Shown piece by piece: positions 11,976-22,164 of a stretch of 64,000 nucleotides of DNA (position 1 is its first letter; every line of letters starts with the position of its first letter). Made by a program: the position numbers and the translations under genes. The notes under the pieces were generated by a model, which saw nothing but the letters and a program-made list of their open reading frames with translations, did not search any database and was not told where the DNA came from. This DNA is from Cylicocyclus nassatus. Taxonomy: Eukaryota; Nematoda; Chromadorea; Rhabditida; Strongylidae. The stretch lies in the NCBI GenBank assembly GCA_958299035.1, contig CATQJL010000112.1, positions 80,990,636 to 81,054,635 of the forward strand. Reading direction: 5' to 3'.

Positions 11976-12639
11976 ATAACTTCTTTTAAAACAGATTTAT
12001 TTGTAATCTGCGTGAAGATTTGGCTTCAGCTTGATGAGACGAATCTTCTGGTATACAATATGTCCGTAATCCATAGTGACACGGTATACATATGGTGATA
12101 CCTTGTTGTTCTATGTTAAGGCTTTTGTGAACATCTATCACCGTGTAAATCGCGAATAGGAGGTTCTGGTACGAAGTTCTCATTATCGAAAACTATCGCG
12201 AAAAAATGGGCAGTTTTTATTTATCCTTATCACTGATATAAGCATTTTATCATTTATCACTGATAATATCATATTTTTGGATCATTTTTGGCGCATGGTA
12301 AGAAAAGTAGTGTAGAAAACGCTGTGTGAATTTCTATCGCTCTTTCTCTCATTATAAGTGATCTAAAGGATTTCCTAGTTCTATTGTTCGGTCAATTGGT
12401 AGAACCCTCGCTGCAGCAATCGATCGATTTCTCATTGGCACATGCCATTGCTGCCAGTTCCTACCTGAAATGGCATTTTCGCTTCAACTCGCTTCACGCC
12501 GAAGCTTGGGCTGAAATTCTGCACCTACTCAGGCAGCGGATAAGACCCCTCCGCCGGAGAAATGGCAGGGTCGCGGCGTTTCCCCAGCGGTGGGTCTCCC
12601 ATTTGTCCGGCGGAGCCCTCCCATTTCTCCGGCGGAGAC

Positions 12640-12735
12640 CTCCCATTTCTGCTCCGGATACCTCCCATTTTCTGCTCCGGATACCTCCCAATTTCTGCTC
12701 CGGAGCCCCCCGATTTTGTGCGCCGGAGCCCCCCG
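12640..12735 (+). repeat. 23-bp tandem repeat, E left side
   Basis: Units of about 23 bp (CTCCGGATACCTCCCATTTT plus CTG) and shorter relatives occur here and again in the same, not inverted, orientation at 16150-16290. They generate several overlapping false open frames on both strands. Confidence 0.8.
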
Positions 12736-12786
12736 ATTTTGTGTTCCGCAAGTCTGCCGCGGCATACTGTAATTAGCCCTAATTAA

Positions 12787-13142
12787 AGGCAGCTTCCAGG
12801 CAGATCTGGACCTATGGGGCTTTTACATGGAAAGTACTTTTGGGGCCCTAACTAAGGCACTGCCGAAGCAGCAGCTCAGGTAGTGCTCTAATGGCGGAGA
12901 TATTCCCCTCGAAACAGACCCCCGCGAACGTATTCGCATGGATTCATGGCAGTTTCGCGCCAGGATCCACGCTTTGCGCCATGAATCCATGCGAAACACG
13001 GTCGCGGGGTCCAGTTTCGAGCAGAATATCTCAGGCGTTACAGCACTACCTGAGCTGCAGGTTGGGTAGTGGGTTAGTTAGGGCCCCAAAAGTACTTTCC
13101 ATGTAAAATCCCCATAGGTCCAGACTTGCCTGGACGCTGCCT
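12787..13142. mobile_element. TTAA-flanked foldback MITE
   Basis: TTAA occurs at 12783-12786 and 13143-13146. The element ends are AGGCAGC and GCTGCCT. The arms share CATGGAAAGTACTTTTGGGG and AACGGATTCATGG-type blocks, so most of the 356 bp folds back. TTAA duplication is the piggyBac-type target. Confidence 0.75.
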
Positions 13143-13144
13143 TT

Positions 13145-13867
13145 AAGCTCCAAACCCCAATTTTGTCTCTAAACCCCACCCAAATTAGCCGAATAGGACC
13201 CCCCCCCCCGGGTAGGAGTTCAGCGCGACCCAAGTTTGCAAACACCCGATTAATAGTTTACTCATGATCGAAGAAAAAATTAGCATAATCAAGAATTTGG
13301 GCGGAAGTTTTTGGTAGACACAGTTTGAATTAGAACTCGACAAGTATTTAGTTATACGACGTGATAAACGAAATCAACATATTTTACAGAGAATCACAGT
13401 TAGAGAATATAGCAAGAGCAACTTGAACAATATTTCGACTACGAGAGCGTCCTACGGCATGACCGATACTTAGTAAACAAGAAATACTATACAGATACCA
13501 CGACGGTGGGAAGAAAAATGAATGCAGCTGTGATGAGGTAAAGACAAGGGAGGAGTTGAAAGATTTCTGTTCTCTATCAGAAACTATCCTAATGAGCAGG
13601 TTCCACGGTACTGCTTACTGCTTGTTCAGTACTGCTCACTGCTTGTTCATTGTCCAGTTTCATTTTCTTTATCTCCTGTCCATTTTCAGATCTTGCTGCT
13701 AGCTGAAACATTTATCATTATCTTGACTCCAAACAATCAACTCAATCAAATATTATGAACCGATCCCTGTATCCAAATCACTCGGGATATCATCCAGAAG
13801 AAAAAATTCTCATTCTGACACTTCCAAAGTTGTTGGGCCAGCAAAAGCACGATGCTCTTGCACTCCA
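13145..13867. other. Unassigned stretch in E, downstream of the MYG1 pseudogene
   Basis: There is a C-run at 13201-13210, then AT-rich sequence with a short repeated TACTGCTTACTGCTTGTTCA-like motif near 13610-13650. No gene was recognised. Confidence 0.4.
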
Positions 13868-15232
13868 TCACTTAAATGCAACGTTAACACAAATCTCCGC
13901 ATCTCCAATTTCGAGCGCCTTCTTTGCCATAGCTAGAGCTCCTTCGAATGCCTTGTTACCTCCGATAAACCCTAAATACCACAAAATGAAGAAATTGGCA
14001 AAAAATATGAGAAATTTCAGATGTACCTGTCACGTGCACAAATATGCATCCGTCAATGCCGCAGAGATTAGAAAGCTCCTCAACCAGCATTGTAAAATCG
14101 CCTAATCTAGCGTGATCTCAAAGCTGCACTATAAATAATGATAGCATGACCTGCGTTACCGTGCTGACTCAAGACATTCCGCGACGCGACTCTCACCGCA
14201 CAAACGCAGTTGCGCGAGAAACATGCAATCAAAGGTGAAACACAGCATGGGTGATGTCAAACAGCCAACACCTTGACTGCGGTTCACCCAGACTAACCTC
14301 CAACAAGATCTATAGCTTGTTGGCACCTCTCGTCGGGCTTGGGGTCAGTTTCGTTCCAGTAGGGACTCACATGATTGACACGACCAGAAAGTCCAGCAGG
14401 GGCGATATGCATCAATCTCCCGTTTTGAAAGCGGGCGATCATTTCCAATAAAAAATGAATGCCCGGCCGGGTTGGCCGCAGCTTCGTACATTACGGGTCG
14501 GGCGGCCAACCCGGCCGGGCAATCATTTTACTATTGAAAATGATCGCCCGCTTTCAAAACGGGAGATTGATGCATACCGCCTCAGATGTTGATATTTTCA
14601 AAGTCATATGTTGAAGCAGCAAAACCACACAGCCAAATCAATATAGATAGGAAGAAATCAGCATACAATATGTTGATGATTAAAGCATGATTCTCATCCA
14701 AAACGTTATTCGAAAAAAAAAATAAAACTTCAAGCAAGATATAAATGGATACTGACAAGGCTCTTACCTGGGTGTGCCATCATACTGTGGTATGCCGTTA
14801 TCGATAGCATCTATGGCTTCGACAAACGTTTCGTAAAGCTTTCGAAAAAATATATACACCATCTTATCGTCGTGAAAGGAATCAAGTATCTGACGATAAT
14901 AAACTGAATAAGAAAGATTAACCCTGACTGACAATGCTTACCTCTGCAATCAGCTGTTTTCCATAATGAGCCTAGATCAATCCAGCTGAACTGAGTCTAG
15001 AGTTAGAATCCAGGCCCAAATGTCTGCATCGTCTCATTGAACTCTCTGAAAACAGCACGATTATGGAATTACTAACATTAATTGTGTGATCTTCATGACT
15101 GTAGGAGACTCAAACTTAACAGCATGCAAAGCAAGACCTACAATTGGTGATGTTCGTATCGTTTCTTCGAATGATCGTATACACACGTCAACGATAACAT
15201 CGCACTTGGCAAGTACAGCAGGATCCCGTGTC
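13868..15232 (-). pseudogene. MYG1: MYG1 exonuclease pseudogene, intron-containing
   Basis: MYG1 is a DHH-type nuclear/mitochondrial exonuclease. Remains run in family order on the minus strand. 15142-15232 holds RTRDPAVLAKCDVIVDV then, frameshifted, YDHSKKRYEHHQ (DHH motif, D read as E). 14942-15045 holds EFNETM and LSSAGLI-stop-AHYGK. 14768-14903 holds KLYETFVEAIDAIDNGIPQY. 14298-14407 holds GLSGRVNHVSPYWNE. 14027-14108 and 13868-13972 hold GIDGCIFVHVTGFIGG then a TGA. Splice sites survive. Lesions are frameshifts in three exons, a TAG at 14972-14974, a MITE inside an exon (14408-14574) and loss of the section between AIDLVG and LVEEL. The N-terminal metal-binding exon was not securely found. 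It lies inside element E. Confidence 0.85.
14408..14574. mobile_element. 167-bp foldback MITE in a MYG1 pseudogene exon
   Basis: The ends TGCATCAATCTCCCG and CGGGAGATTGATGCA are flanked by TA at 14406-14407 and 14575-14576. The arms carry TTTGAAAGCGGGCGATCATT and a CCCGGCCGGGTTGGCCG block. Removing it rejoins the exon start to its body. Confidence 0.85.
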
Positions 15233-16149
15233 CTGAAATGTCATGATAATGAAATGATGACATTACGGGAGATATCCTCAAGATGAATTGTGTGCAATAA
15301 AACGTTCAAGTGCGCAAAGATTCTTTGAGTTGGTGTAAAGATGTGACGAGAACCTCTATCAAAACAGCAGGCTCTGCGTCCGTATCTATCAACATATATT
15401 AAGAATTAAAATATACTTCCAGTGCGCATACTCGTAATCATGCACAAGATAGACACAATCAATTACGCATATTTCGAGCTGCAAAAGACACATCTGAGGT
15501 ATAAATCGATCCAAAGAGCCATCAACCCGCTTACACTACCAAAGGTATAGGCGATTTATCAAATGCACAGACTGGACGTCATTGCGTCCGACCAAGATAA
15601 TTCGTGCATGGGAGAGACAGCAGACGGCAAGAGGTACGAAAGAGCGCTCAATCAGCGAGACGCCGACAGCGTCCGCAGTGACGCCTATTACGTGCGATGA
15701 ATTCCTCTACTGTATTTACCTTGAGGTGATGCAAATGCTCTGGATTAAGGTAAGAATACAGGGTAGATTTGACCTCGTTCCATGCTGGCTAGTAAACACT
15801 GGTTTGAAAGTTGCGCAACTAACCTCATTGTTTCGAAAATCCAGAATTAATCACAAAAACCACTCCATCAATAGTCTACGATGTCTCAGCAAGTCGAAAA
15901 GAGCCAAACACTGAAGGTGATTGAGTGCAACCGCACGAAAATTTGAAACATAAACCTGAAAACGAGGAACTTACAACAACATAAACGCCAACGCGACGAA
16001 GAGCAACGCGGAAAAGAAAAAAACGGTAAAGAAACGCGGAAAAACAACAAAATCAAAGAAACGACGACTAAAATATGGAGAAAGAGCGTAAACAGAGGAC
16101 TCATCACCGTGGAATTAGACGTTGCTTGCTACGCGCCAAATCGATACGC
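15233..16149. other. Unassigned stretch in E, upstream of the MYG1 pseudogene
   Basis: It is expected to hold the 5' exon of MYG1. On the minus strand near 15290-15310 the frame reads TFYC, a possible trace of the GTFHCDE motif, but it is too degraded to call. The rest is unrecognised. 15960-16075 is purine-rich. Confidence 0.35.
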
Positions 16150-16290
16150 AGCCTGCTCCGGGGCCCTCCCATTTCTGCTCCGGATACCTCCCATTTTCTG
16201 CTCCGGATACCTCCCATTTTCTGCTCCGGATACCTCCCATTTTCTGCTCCGGAGGCCTCCCATTTCTGCTCCGGACCCCTCCGATTTTCT
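16150..16290 (+). repeat. 23-bp tandem repeat, E right side
   Basis: There are four near-perfect units CTCCGGATACCTCCCATTTT-CTG plus flanking variants, in the same orientation as the left-side array at 12640. Only the outermost ~31 bp of E are inverted; these arrays are direct. Confidence 0.85.
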
Positions 16291-16547
16291 CCGGCGCGGC
16301 TCTTCCAAATCTGGCGGACTCGCGCCGGGCAAATTTCTCCGGCGCGAGTCCGCCAAATCTGGCAGAGTCGCGCCGGAGAAATGGCGTACCTTTGCAGCAG
16401 GGCCGGAGAAGCCTCCCACTTGCCTGCCAGTGATGTCACCGCGACGGACCGCCCATTTGCCCCTCTCTCATTGGTCAACTGGGTCCGGCGCGACTCTGGC
16501 AGATTCGGACTGTCCGGCGGAGGGGTCCGGTCGATTGTCTGAGTATA

Positions 16548-17490
16548 TGGAAGATGAACGTGGGAATCGACCGCGTGAATTTAAGCCATTCTTATCTGTC
16601 GTTATCATTGATATCACCATTTTATCATTTATCACTGATGATATCACAAAATTGGATCATTTTTGACATACAGTAAGGAATGTACTTTAGGAAACGCTGT
16701 GCGAGTTTTTACCGCTCTATCTCTTATAGAATGTGATCTACACGCTTTTTCGGTTCAATTGCGCATTCGGTGCAGTAGATAGATGCTCTTTCAAAAAAAT
16801 TCACCGCTCTATAAATTGTGAATGAACGGAGTCGTCTGTCAACAGGAGTTTCAAAGATGAGCTGAACACTTCTGTTTTCTGCGTATGACATACAAATCCA
16901 GATCCACAAAGGTGATCGATCTAAGGTGCGAAACGGCGCAAACGCGTGCTCGAGCATCTTTCCATCAGAGTCCACACGCCCGCGAACGATGCGCGTACAT
17001 AGGCTGTTGCCTCCCTATCGAAGTCTTTTTGAATTCTTCCATGCTCTACTCTATTTTTTGCGTGTGGACTCTGATGGAAAGATGCTCGAGCACGCGTTTG
17101 CGCCGTTTCGCACCTTAGATCGATCACCTTTGTGGATCTGGATTTGTATGTCATACGCAGAAAACAGAAGTGTTCAGCTCATCTTTGAAATCCTGTTAAC
17201 AGGCGACTCCGTTCATTCACAATTTATAGAGCGGTGAATTTTTTTGAAAGAGCATCTATCTACTGCACCGAATGCGCAATTGAACCGAAAAAGCGTGTAG
17301 ATCACATTCTATAAGAGATAGAGCGGTAAAAACTCGCACAGCGTTTCCTAAAGTACATTCCTTACTGTATGTCAAAAATGATCCAATTTTGTGATATCAT
17401 CAGTGATAAATGATAAAATGGTGATATCAATGATAACGACAGATAAGAATGGCTTAAATTCACGCGGTCGATTCCCACGTTCATCTTCCA
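16548..17490. mobile_element. Element B: foldback, TIR TGGAAGATGAACG
   Basis: The arms (about 16548-16980 and 17065-17490) are nearly perfect inverted copies starting TGGAAGATGAACGTGGGAAT. An ~80-bp asymmetric centre contains GGCTGTTGCC. TATA lies on both sides (16544-16547 and 17491-17494). Mirror open frames on the two strands come from the palindrome and are not genes. Confidence 0.85.
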
Positions 17491-17494
17491 TATA

Positions 17495-18964
17495 CAATAC
17501 CGCTCACACAATGTGCAAAATTTCCGTGAATGTCGCAGAATTCCAGTAATTCCGCGAAGGTTCGCGAAATTTCGGGAATGTCGCGACATTCCTGGAATTC
17601 CGCGAAATTCATGTGAATCACGCAAATTACGCAGGGCCATAACTTCTTTCCGAATGAGTATATTCGAAATCCGAAAACAGCATTGTATTCAGCTCTTCAA
17701 GGCGAATCTTTCGGTATACAGCATATCCATGAAATTCCGTTTTCAATTTTTTCAAAATTTTCTGAGCGCGTATATTTACAAGGTCGCAACGCAACGCACA
17801 TCAAACATAAAAGACTCTATTAAGCACTGTTGGATTGTGCTGCTTCCGCAGATAAAAGAGCGTTAAAAACGAACTGGGAAATCTTTTTCAGAAAAGATAG
17901 AAGAGCTGGTGAATTCTGGAAAAATCGTGTTGTCTCAAATTTTGCCCACTATAACCCCAAAATGGGAAGCTCTCCTGCTAAGCAAATGTGATTTTCGTAA
18001 TCAGCAGATCAGATAACCTCTATGAGCAAGTTTTCAAAGAAATTCGGGTGATTTGATTTTTTCTCGTTCTACGCCCTGAAGCTCGCCGATGGGTTTTGGT
18101 CAAAATGTCGATGATCTTGGATTATAAGGAAACTTCGCTCAAAGAGGTTATCTGACCTGCTAATCACGAAAATCACATTTGCTTTGCAGGAGAGCTTCCC
18201 ATTTTAGGGTTACAGTGGGCAAAATTTGAGACAACACGATTTTTCCAGAATTCACCAGCTCTTCTATCTTTTCTGAAAAAGATTCTCCGGTTCGTTTTTA
18301 ACGCTCGGTAATCTGCGGAAGCAGCACAATCCAACAGTGCTTAATAGAGTCTTTTATGTTTGATGTGCGCTGCGTTGCGACCTTGTAAATATACGCGCGC
18401 AGAAAATTTTGAAAAAATTGAAAACGGAATTTCATGGATATGCTGTATACCGAAAGATTCGGCTTGAAGAGCTGAATACAATGCTATTTTCGGATTTCGA
18501 AGATGTTCATTTTGAAGGAAGTTACGGCTGGTAGAACTTGGAACAGCTTAATTTTTCTAGAGTTTATCAGCTCTTGTATCTCCTTTAAAAGAGAGTCTTC
18601 GGCTGCTGTTTGGTGCAAGATAATCTATTGAAAGAGTACTATGGAACGGTGCCCATGGCAGTCTCCTATGTGTGGTGCTCGTTGCGTTACACCCATGCGA
18701 AGAGGCGTCCGCATGCAAATTCAAGATTATTGAAAACAGGATATTGGAGACAACTTGTACAGCAAAAGATTCGCCTTGACGAGCTGAATACAATGCTGTT
18801 TTTGGATTTCGAATATACTCATTCGGAAAGAAGTTATGGCCCTGCGTAATTTGCGTGATTTACATGAATTTCGCGAAATTCCGGAACGTCGCGAAATTCC
18901 CGAAACTTCGCGAACCTTCGCGGAATTTCCGGAAGAAATTTTGCACATTCTATGAGCGGTATTG
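17495..18964. mobile_element. Element C: foldback, TIR CAATACCGCTCA
   Basis: The ends are CAATACCGCTCA and TGAGCGGTATTG with TATA on both sides (17491-17494, 18965-18968). The arms pair across a centre near 18060-18125. The right side is longer: it carries an extra block (18536-18750) and a further copy of the conserved box (18755-18845). Subterminal CGCGAAATTCC-type repeats lie at 17520-17630 and 18850-18930. A relative of its right half is at 48741-49030. Confidence 0.75.
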
Positions 18965-18968
18965 TATA

Positions 18969-19130
18969 GGCTGTATCAGCCGGCATCGGTCCCGCGCCAG
19001 CAGGCCTTGCGACGACGCACCGTCGCATGCGGCGTGCCATAACGCGTGGCAGAGTTCGCGCGCGCCAGATCGCATCGTCGCAAGTCGCCGCAGGCGCGAG
19101 GTCGCATAACCGATGCTGGTTGGTACAGCC
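18969..19130. mobile_element. Element D: 162-bp GC-rich MITE
   Basis: The ends GGCTGTATCAGCC and GGTTGGTACAGCC are inverted near-copies continuing as GGCATCGGT / ACCGATGCT. TATA occurs on both sides (18965-18968, 19131-19134). The interior is very GC-rich and CpG-dense compared with its neighbours. Confidence 0.7.
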
Positions 19131-19845
19131 TATAGGTGCAGAATTTCAGCCCAGGCTTCGGCGTGAAGCGAGTTGAAGCGAAAATGCCATTTCAGGTAAG
19201 AACTGGCAGCAATGGCATGTGCCGATGAGAAATCGATCGATTGCTGCAGCGAGGGATACCAATTGACCGAACAATAGAACTAGGAAGTCCTGTAGATCAC
19301 TTATAATGAGAGAAAGAGCGATAGAAATTCACACAGCGTTTTCTACACTACTTTTCTTACCATGCGCCAAAAATGATCCAAAAATATGATATTATCAGTG
19401 ATAAATGATAAAATGCTTATATCAGTGATAAGGGTAAATAAAAACTGCCCATTTTTTCGCGATAGTTTTCGATAATGAGAACTTCGTACCAGAACCTCCT
19501 ATTCGCGATTTACACGGTGATAGATGTTCACAAAAGCCTTAACATAGAAAACAACAAGGTATCACCATATGTCTACCGTGTCACTATGGATTACGGACAT
19601 ATTGTACACCAGAAGATTCGTCTCATCAAGCTGAAGCCAAATCTTCACGCAGATTACAAATAAAGCTGTTTTAAAAGAAGTTATAGCTAAATCCCGCTTA
19701 TCCCGCAAATTCCGCGAATCGCGCAAATCCCGCGAAGTCGCGAATCCCGCGAATCCCGCGGATCCCGACAATCCCGCAATTTTGGACAAATTCTACCGCT
19801 GCAACTGTACTGCAAATCTTTAAAAGAAGTCTAAAATGGTCGTTA

Positions 19846-20616
19846 CTAGCAGGCTTACCTGGCTCCGCCCGGCCTCGTAAAAACACTATGATGAAGGGAT
19901 TTAAAACTAATGCTATCTTTAAACAGCATGCTCGATTACTCCCCAGTGCCAATTCCCACCTCCGTAGCTCAAACCCCGCAAGAAAATCGATAAAACCAAT
20001 GAAATTAACCAATGATTTCAAAAACTAATATGGTATTCGTAATCAGCATGCTCGATGATCTCCATCCCCCCCCCCACCCAGTGCCAACTCCCAGCCGTGT
20101 GGCTCAAACCTTGCAAATCGATAAAATCGATAAAATTAATGAATAATCAAAGACTAGTATTGTATTCATAATCAGCATGCTCTACTACCCTGTACCAACT
20201 CCCCGCCAGATCAAACTTCACAAAAAGTTGATGAAAAACGATAAGATATTGATCGCTAACGAAAAGTATATGTGTGCAAAGTTTAATCCGGATCGGTTCA
20301 GAAAAAAATTTCCTTTCGGAACATATGTACATACCTACTACAGACAGATACATACAGGGCTGATCATTTGCAGTGTCGGAGACACCAGCATCTCCACTCC
20401 TGCGCGGAACTCCGCACCTCTTCCAAGAACATGCTCTCTAACAGTATCCAATCGATTGAGGCTCCCTCTTTTCCACGCTCGCGTTGGGAAAGTGATCATA
20501 GAGCTGTTCGCGATAGAGTTGCATAGTCCAGGCGAAGCGGACACGAAAGCGGAGATGCTGCTGCTCCCGACACTGCAGTGATAAGCCCTGTACAAACAGA
20601 CATTTTGCTTTATATA
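19846..20616 (-). mobile_element. Helitron-type element (family H1), interrupted
   Basis: On the minus strand it starts at TATATAAAGC (right edge), runs through TGTCTGT-rich sequence and a CTGAACCGAT segment, and ends GGCCGGGCGGAGCC...CTAG followed by T at 19845. The subterminal GC hairpin, CTRR end and T flank are Helitron features. A ~115-bp unit (with AATCAGCATGCTC and ATCGATAAAATCGATAAAA) is repeated about three times near the 3' end. MITE G (20355-20590) interrupts it. No Rep/helicase is present. Confidence 0.7.
20355..20590. mobile_element. MITE G copy 1, TA-flanked
   Basis: The ends CAGGGCTGATCA and TGATAAGCCCTG lie with TA at 20353-20354 and 20591-20592. Arms share TTGCAGTGTCGG and AGCATCTCC. 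The same insertion in the same place of the H1 copy at 63 kb (63243-63481) shows it was present before the segment duplicated. Confidence 0.8.
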
Positions 20617-21290
20617 CAGGGTGTCCGTAAAGTATGTATACACTGTTTGATCGTTTATATCTCTTTTCCCAAGAGGTCTTTTGCCTTGCTTCAGGTACCG
20701 TTTTGTAGAGCTGGCTTCGACTTAGATTTACAGTATGGAGCGAATCACCCATCTCTCTTCATTACTGTAAGATTACGGTGGGAACTTCAAAGAGGGTTTT
20801 AAGCCATGAAAGGCCATATTTTGCCTCACAATCAGAAAGGAAACAAAACAGCCTAAAAACTTTTACACTAAGCTAATTAGAGTTGCTGATTCTAATTCTA
20901 AAGTTCCCAACTTATTATGATGCTTCATTGAAGAGTTATGCCGAGTAAGAGATAGCGGCCATTTCAATGTTCCTAAAAAGTGCGGTTACACCATTTAGAA
21001 AGCTTCGCAATCTTGTGAATAGTTTAGTATCGAACTCAGCATCCATAAAAACCCTATTATACAAGTTTTCACATTTTTTTTTGAAAAATTTTGAATTGGC
21101 AGCTTTTTCCACATTGAACCATATGTTTCAAGTTTCTACCGTAATCCTACAGTAAAGAAGAGAGATGGGTGATTCGTTCTATACTGCAAATCTAAGTTGA
21201 AGCCAGCTCTACAAAATAATACCTGAAGCAAGGCAAAAGACTTCTTGGGAAAAGAGATATTACCGATCAAACAGTGTATACATAGTTTGA
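20617..21290. mobile_element. Foldback MITE, TIR CAGGGTGTCC
   Basis: Left end CAGGGTGTCCGTAAAGTATG follows a TATATA run of the Helitron. The arm (GTATACACTGTTTGATCG, then AGAGATATAAAC-type sequence) recurs inverted up to about 21285, where the last ~15 bp of the right TIR are lost. Same family as 24433-25101. Confidence 0.75.
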
Positions 21291-22164
21291 TTGTCCTCTT
21301 TTCTTTGAACCTCGGCATCATGATGATGTAGTTCTATTTGTTAGTTGTGGCAACACGAGGTTTCGGCGAAGCTTTATTAGTAAAGCGGCCTAACGGCCGT
21401 AACGCAATCCTCGTCTTCAGAGGCCTAAAGTGGAGCGCGATTAATGATCTTATGCTTGTCCCATCAAACGCCTTGTCAACCTTGGCCAGCTTTTCGATCC
21501 CCCCCTATGGATTCACTAGTGGAAATCAAATGGGATGACGAACTGACCGTGGCTCTACCGCTATCGCACCGATGGTGGTGTGCGACCGCCTTCTTCGAAT
21601 TAGTAGTGCAAATTAGCCATACAAGTAAAATAGTTTACGGGCATGAGATCAAAGTATCACTAAAATATCGAACTTTTGAATTTCACATAGAAGACGGCCC
21701 AAACTTGGTTGAAAGGAATATAATCGAAGGTGTTCGAATAAATCAGTCGTTACAACAATTGTTATCAAAATTATCGAGTTTGTAGATTTTTGAGATTTTT
21801 GTTTGAGAGTGTCCAAACTTTGTTGGGGCAGGGGGTTGAAGTTAAGCGAATTTGGTGACTGCAGGTAGGAGGGCCGCTATCAAAACTACCTTAATACCCA
21901 TTTTCGGATTTCTTGTACGAAATGCTAACTGGTATGAAAGGGTGTATGTTTTTCTTAGCTTGAGTTGTGGAAAGGGATTTGAACAGACTTCTGTATGCAT
22001 ACAAGTTTGTGACTATCACAGTTACTTATTTCCCTCTCCTCTCTGTGTTTCATTTTGACGGCAACAAAAATGAAACTTGAACGAATTCCTTTTTGAGTTA
22101 CATTATTCTTTCAAAGCGGGTGTCTGCTAATCTTATTGAACCAAGGAGATTTTTGATCTGCGGA
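21291..22164. other. Unassigned stretch with overlapping open frames
   Basis: Plus-strand frames at 21338-21538 and 21444-21785 and a minus-strand frame without ATG over about 21332-21645 overlap one another. None has recognisable motifs or clear splice sites, so no gene is called. A short palindrome GGCCTAACGGCC is at about 21387. Confidence 0.35.

Larger units (their letters stand above)
12528..16543. mobile_element. Element E: 4-kb TIR element carrying a MYG1 pseudogene
   Basis: The ends CTCAGGCAGCGGATAAGACC and CTCAGACAATCGACCGGACC (right end complemented) are followed in both by CCTCCGCCGGA, giving about 24 of 31 matches. TA precedes the left end and TATA follows the right end. Inside are 23-bp GC-rich arrays at both sides, a TTAA-flanked MITE (12787-13142) and the exon-intron remains of MYG1 (13868-15232). 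Carrying a gene copy with introns between TIRs is the Pack-type pattern, meaning DNA-level capture. No transposase is visible. Confidence 0.65.
11835..19807. mobile_element. Element A: 7,973-bp TA-flanked foldback with four nested elements
   Basis: The left arm (11835-12525) and right arm (19135-19807) are about 0.68-kb inverted copies beginning CAGTTGCAGCGGTAG. TA lies on each side (11833-11834 and 19808-19809). The sister segment at 61352 reads straight through the site with a single TA, an empty-site match. Without its inserts A would be a ~1.4-kb palindrome with centre GCACCTATAGGTGC. The centre now holds elements E, B, C and D. No transposase frame is visible; TA target and TIR suggest a Tc1/mariner-type mobiliser (inference). 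Confidence 0.85.

Noticed and set aside
11853..12098. Glycine/alanine/serine-rich frame
   Set aside because: It is the translation of the GCGGGATTY array of element A.
12384..12786. Several overlapping proline-rich or basic frames
   Set aside because: They are produced by the 23-bp GC-rich tandem repeats; the same peptides appear at 16075-16666 on both strands.
16150..16290. Possible CRISPR-like array
   Set aside because: The units are contiguous tandem repeats without unique spacers, and this is nematode DNA.
16885..17237. Mirror-image frames sharing the MTYKSRSTK start on both strands
   Set aside because: Both come from the inverted arms of element B, not from genes.
21444..21785. 113-codon frame with a polar C terminus
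   Set aside because: No family, no splice signals, and a competing open frame on the opposite strand; listed only as unassigned.
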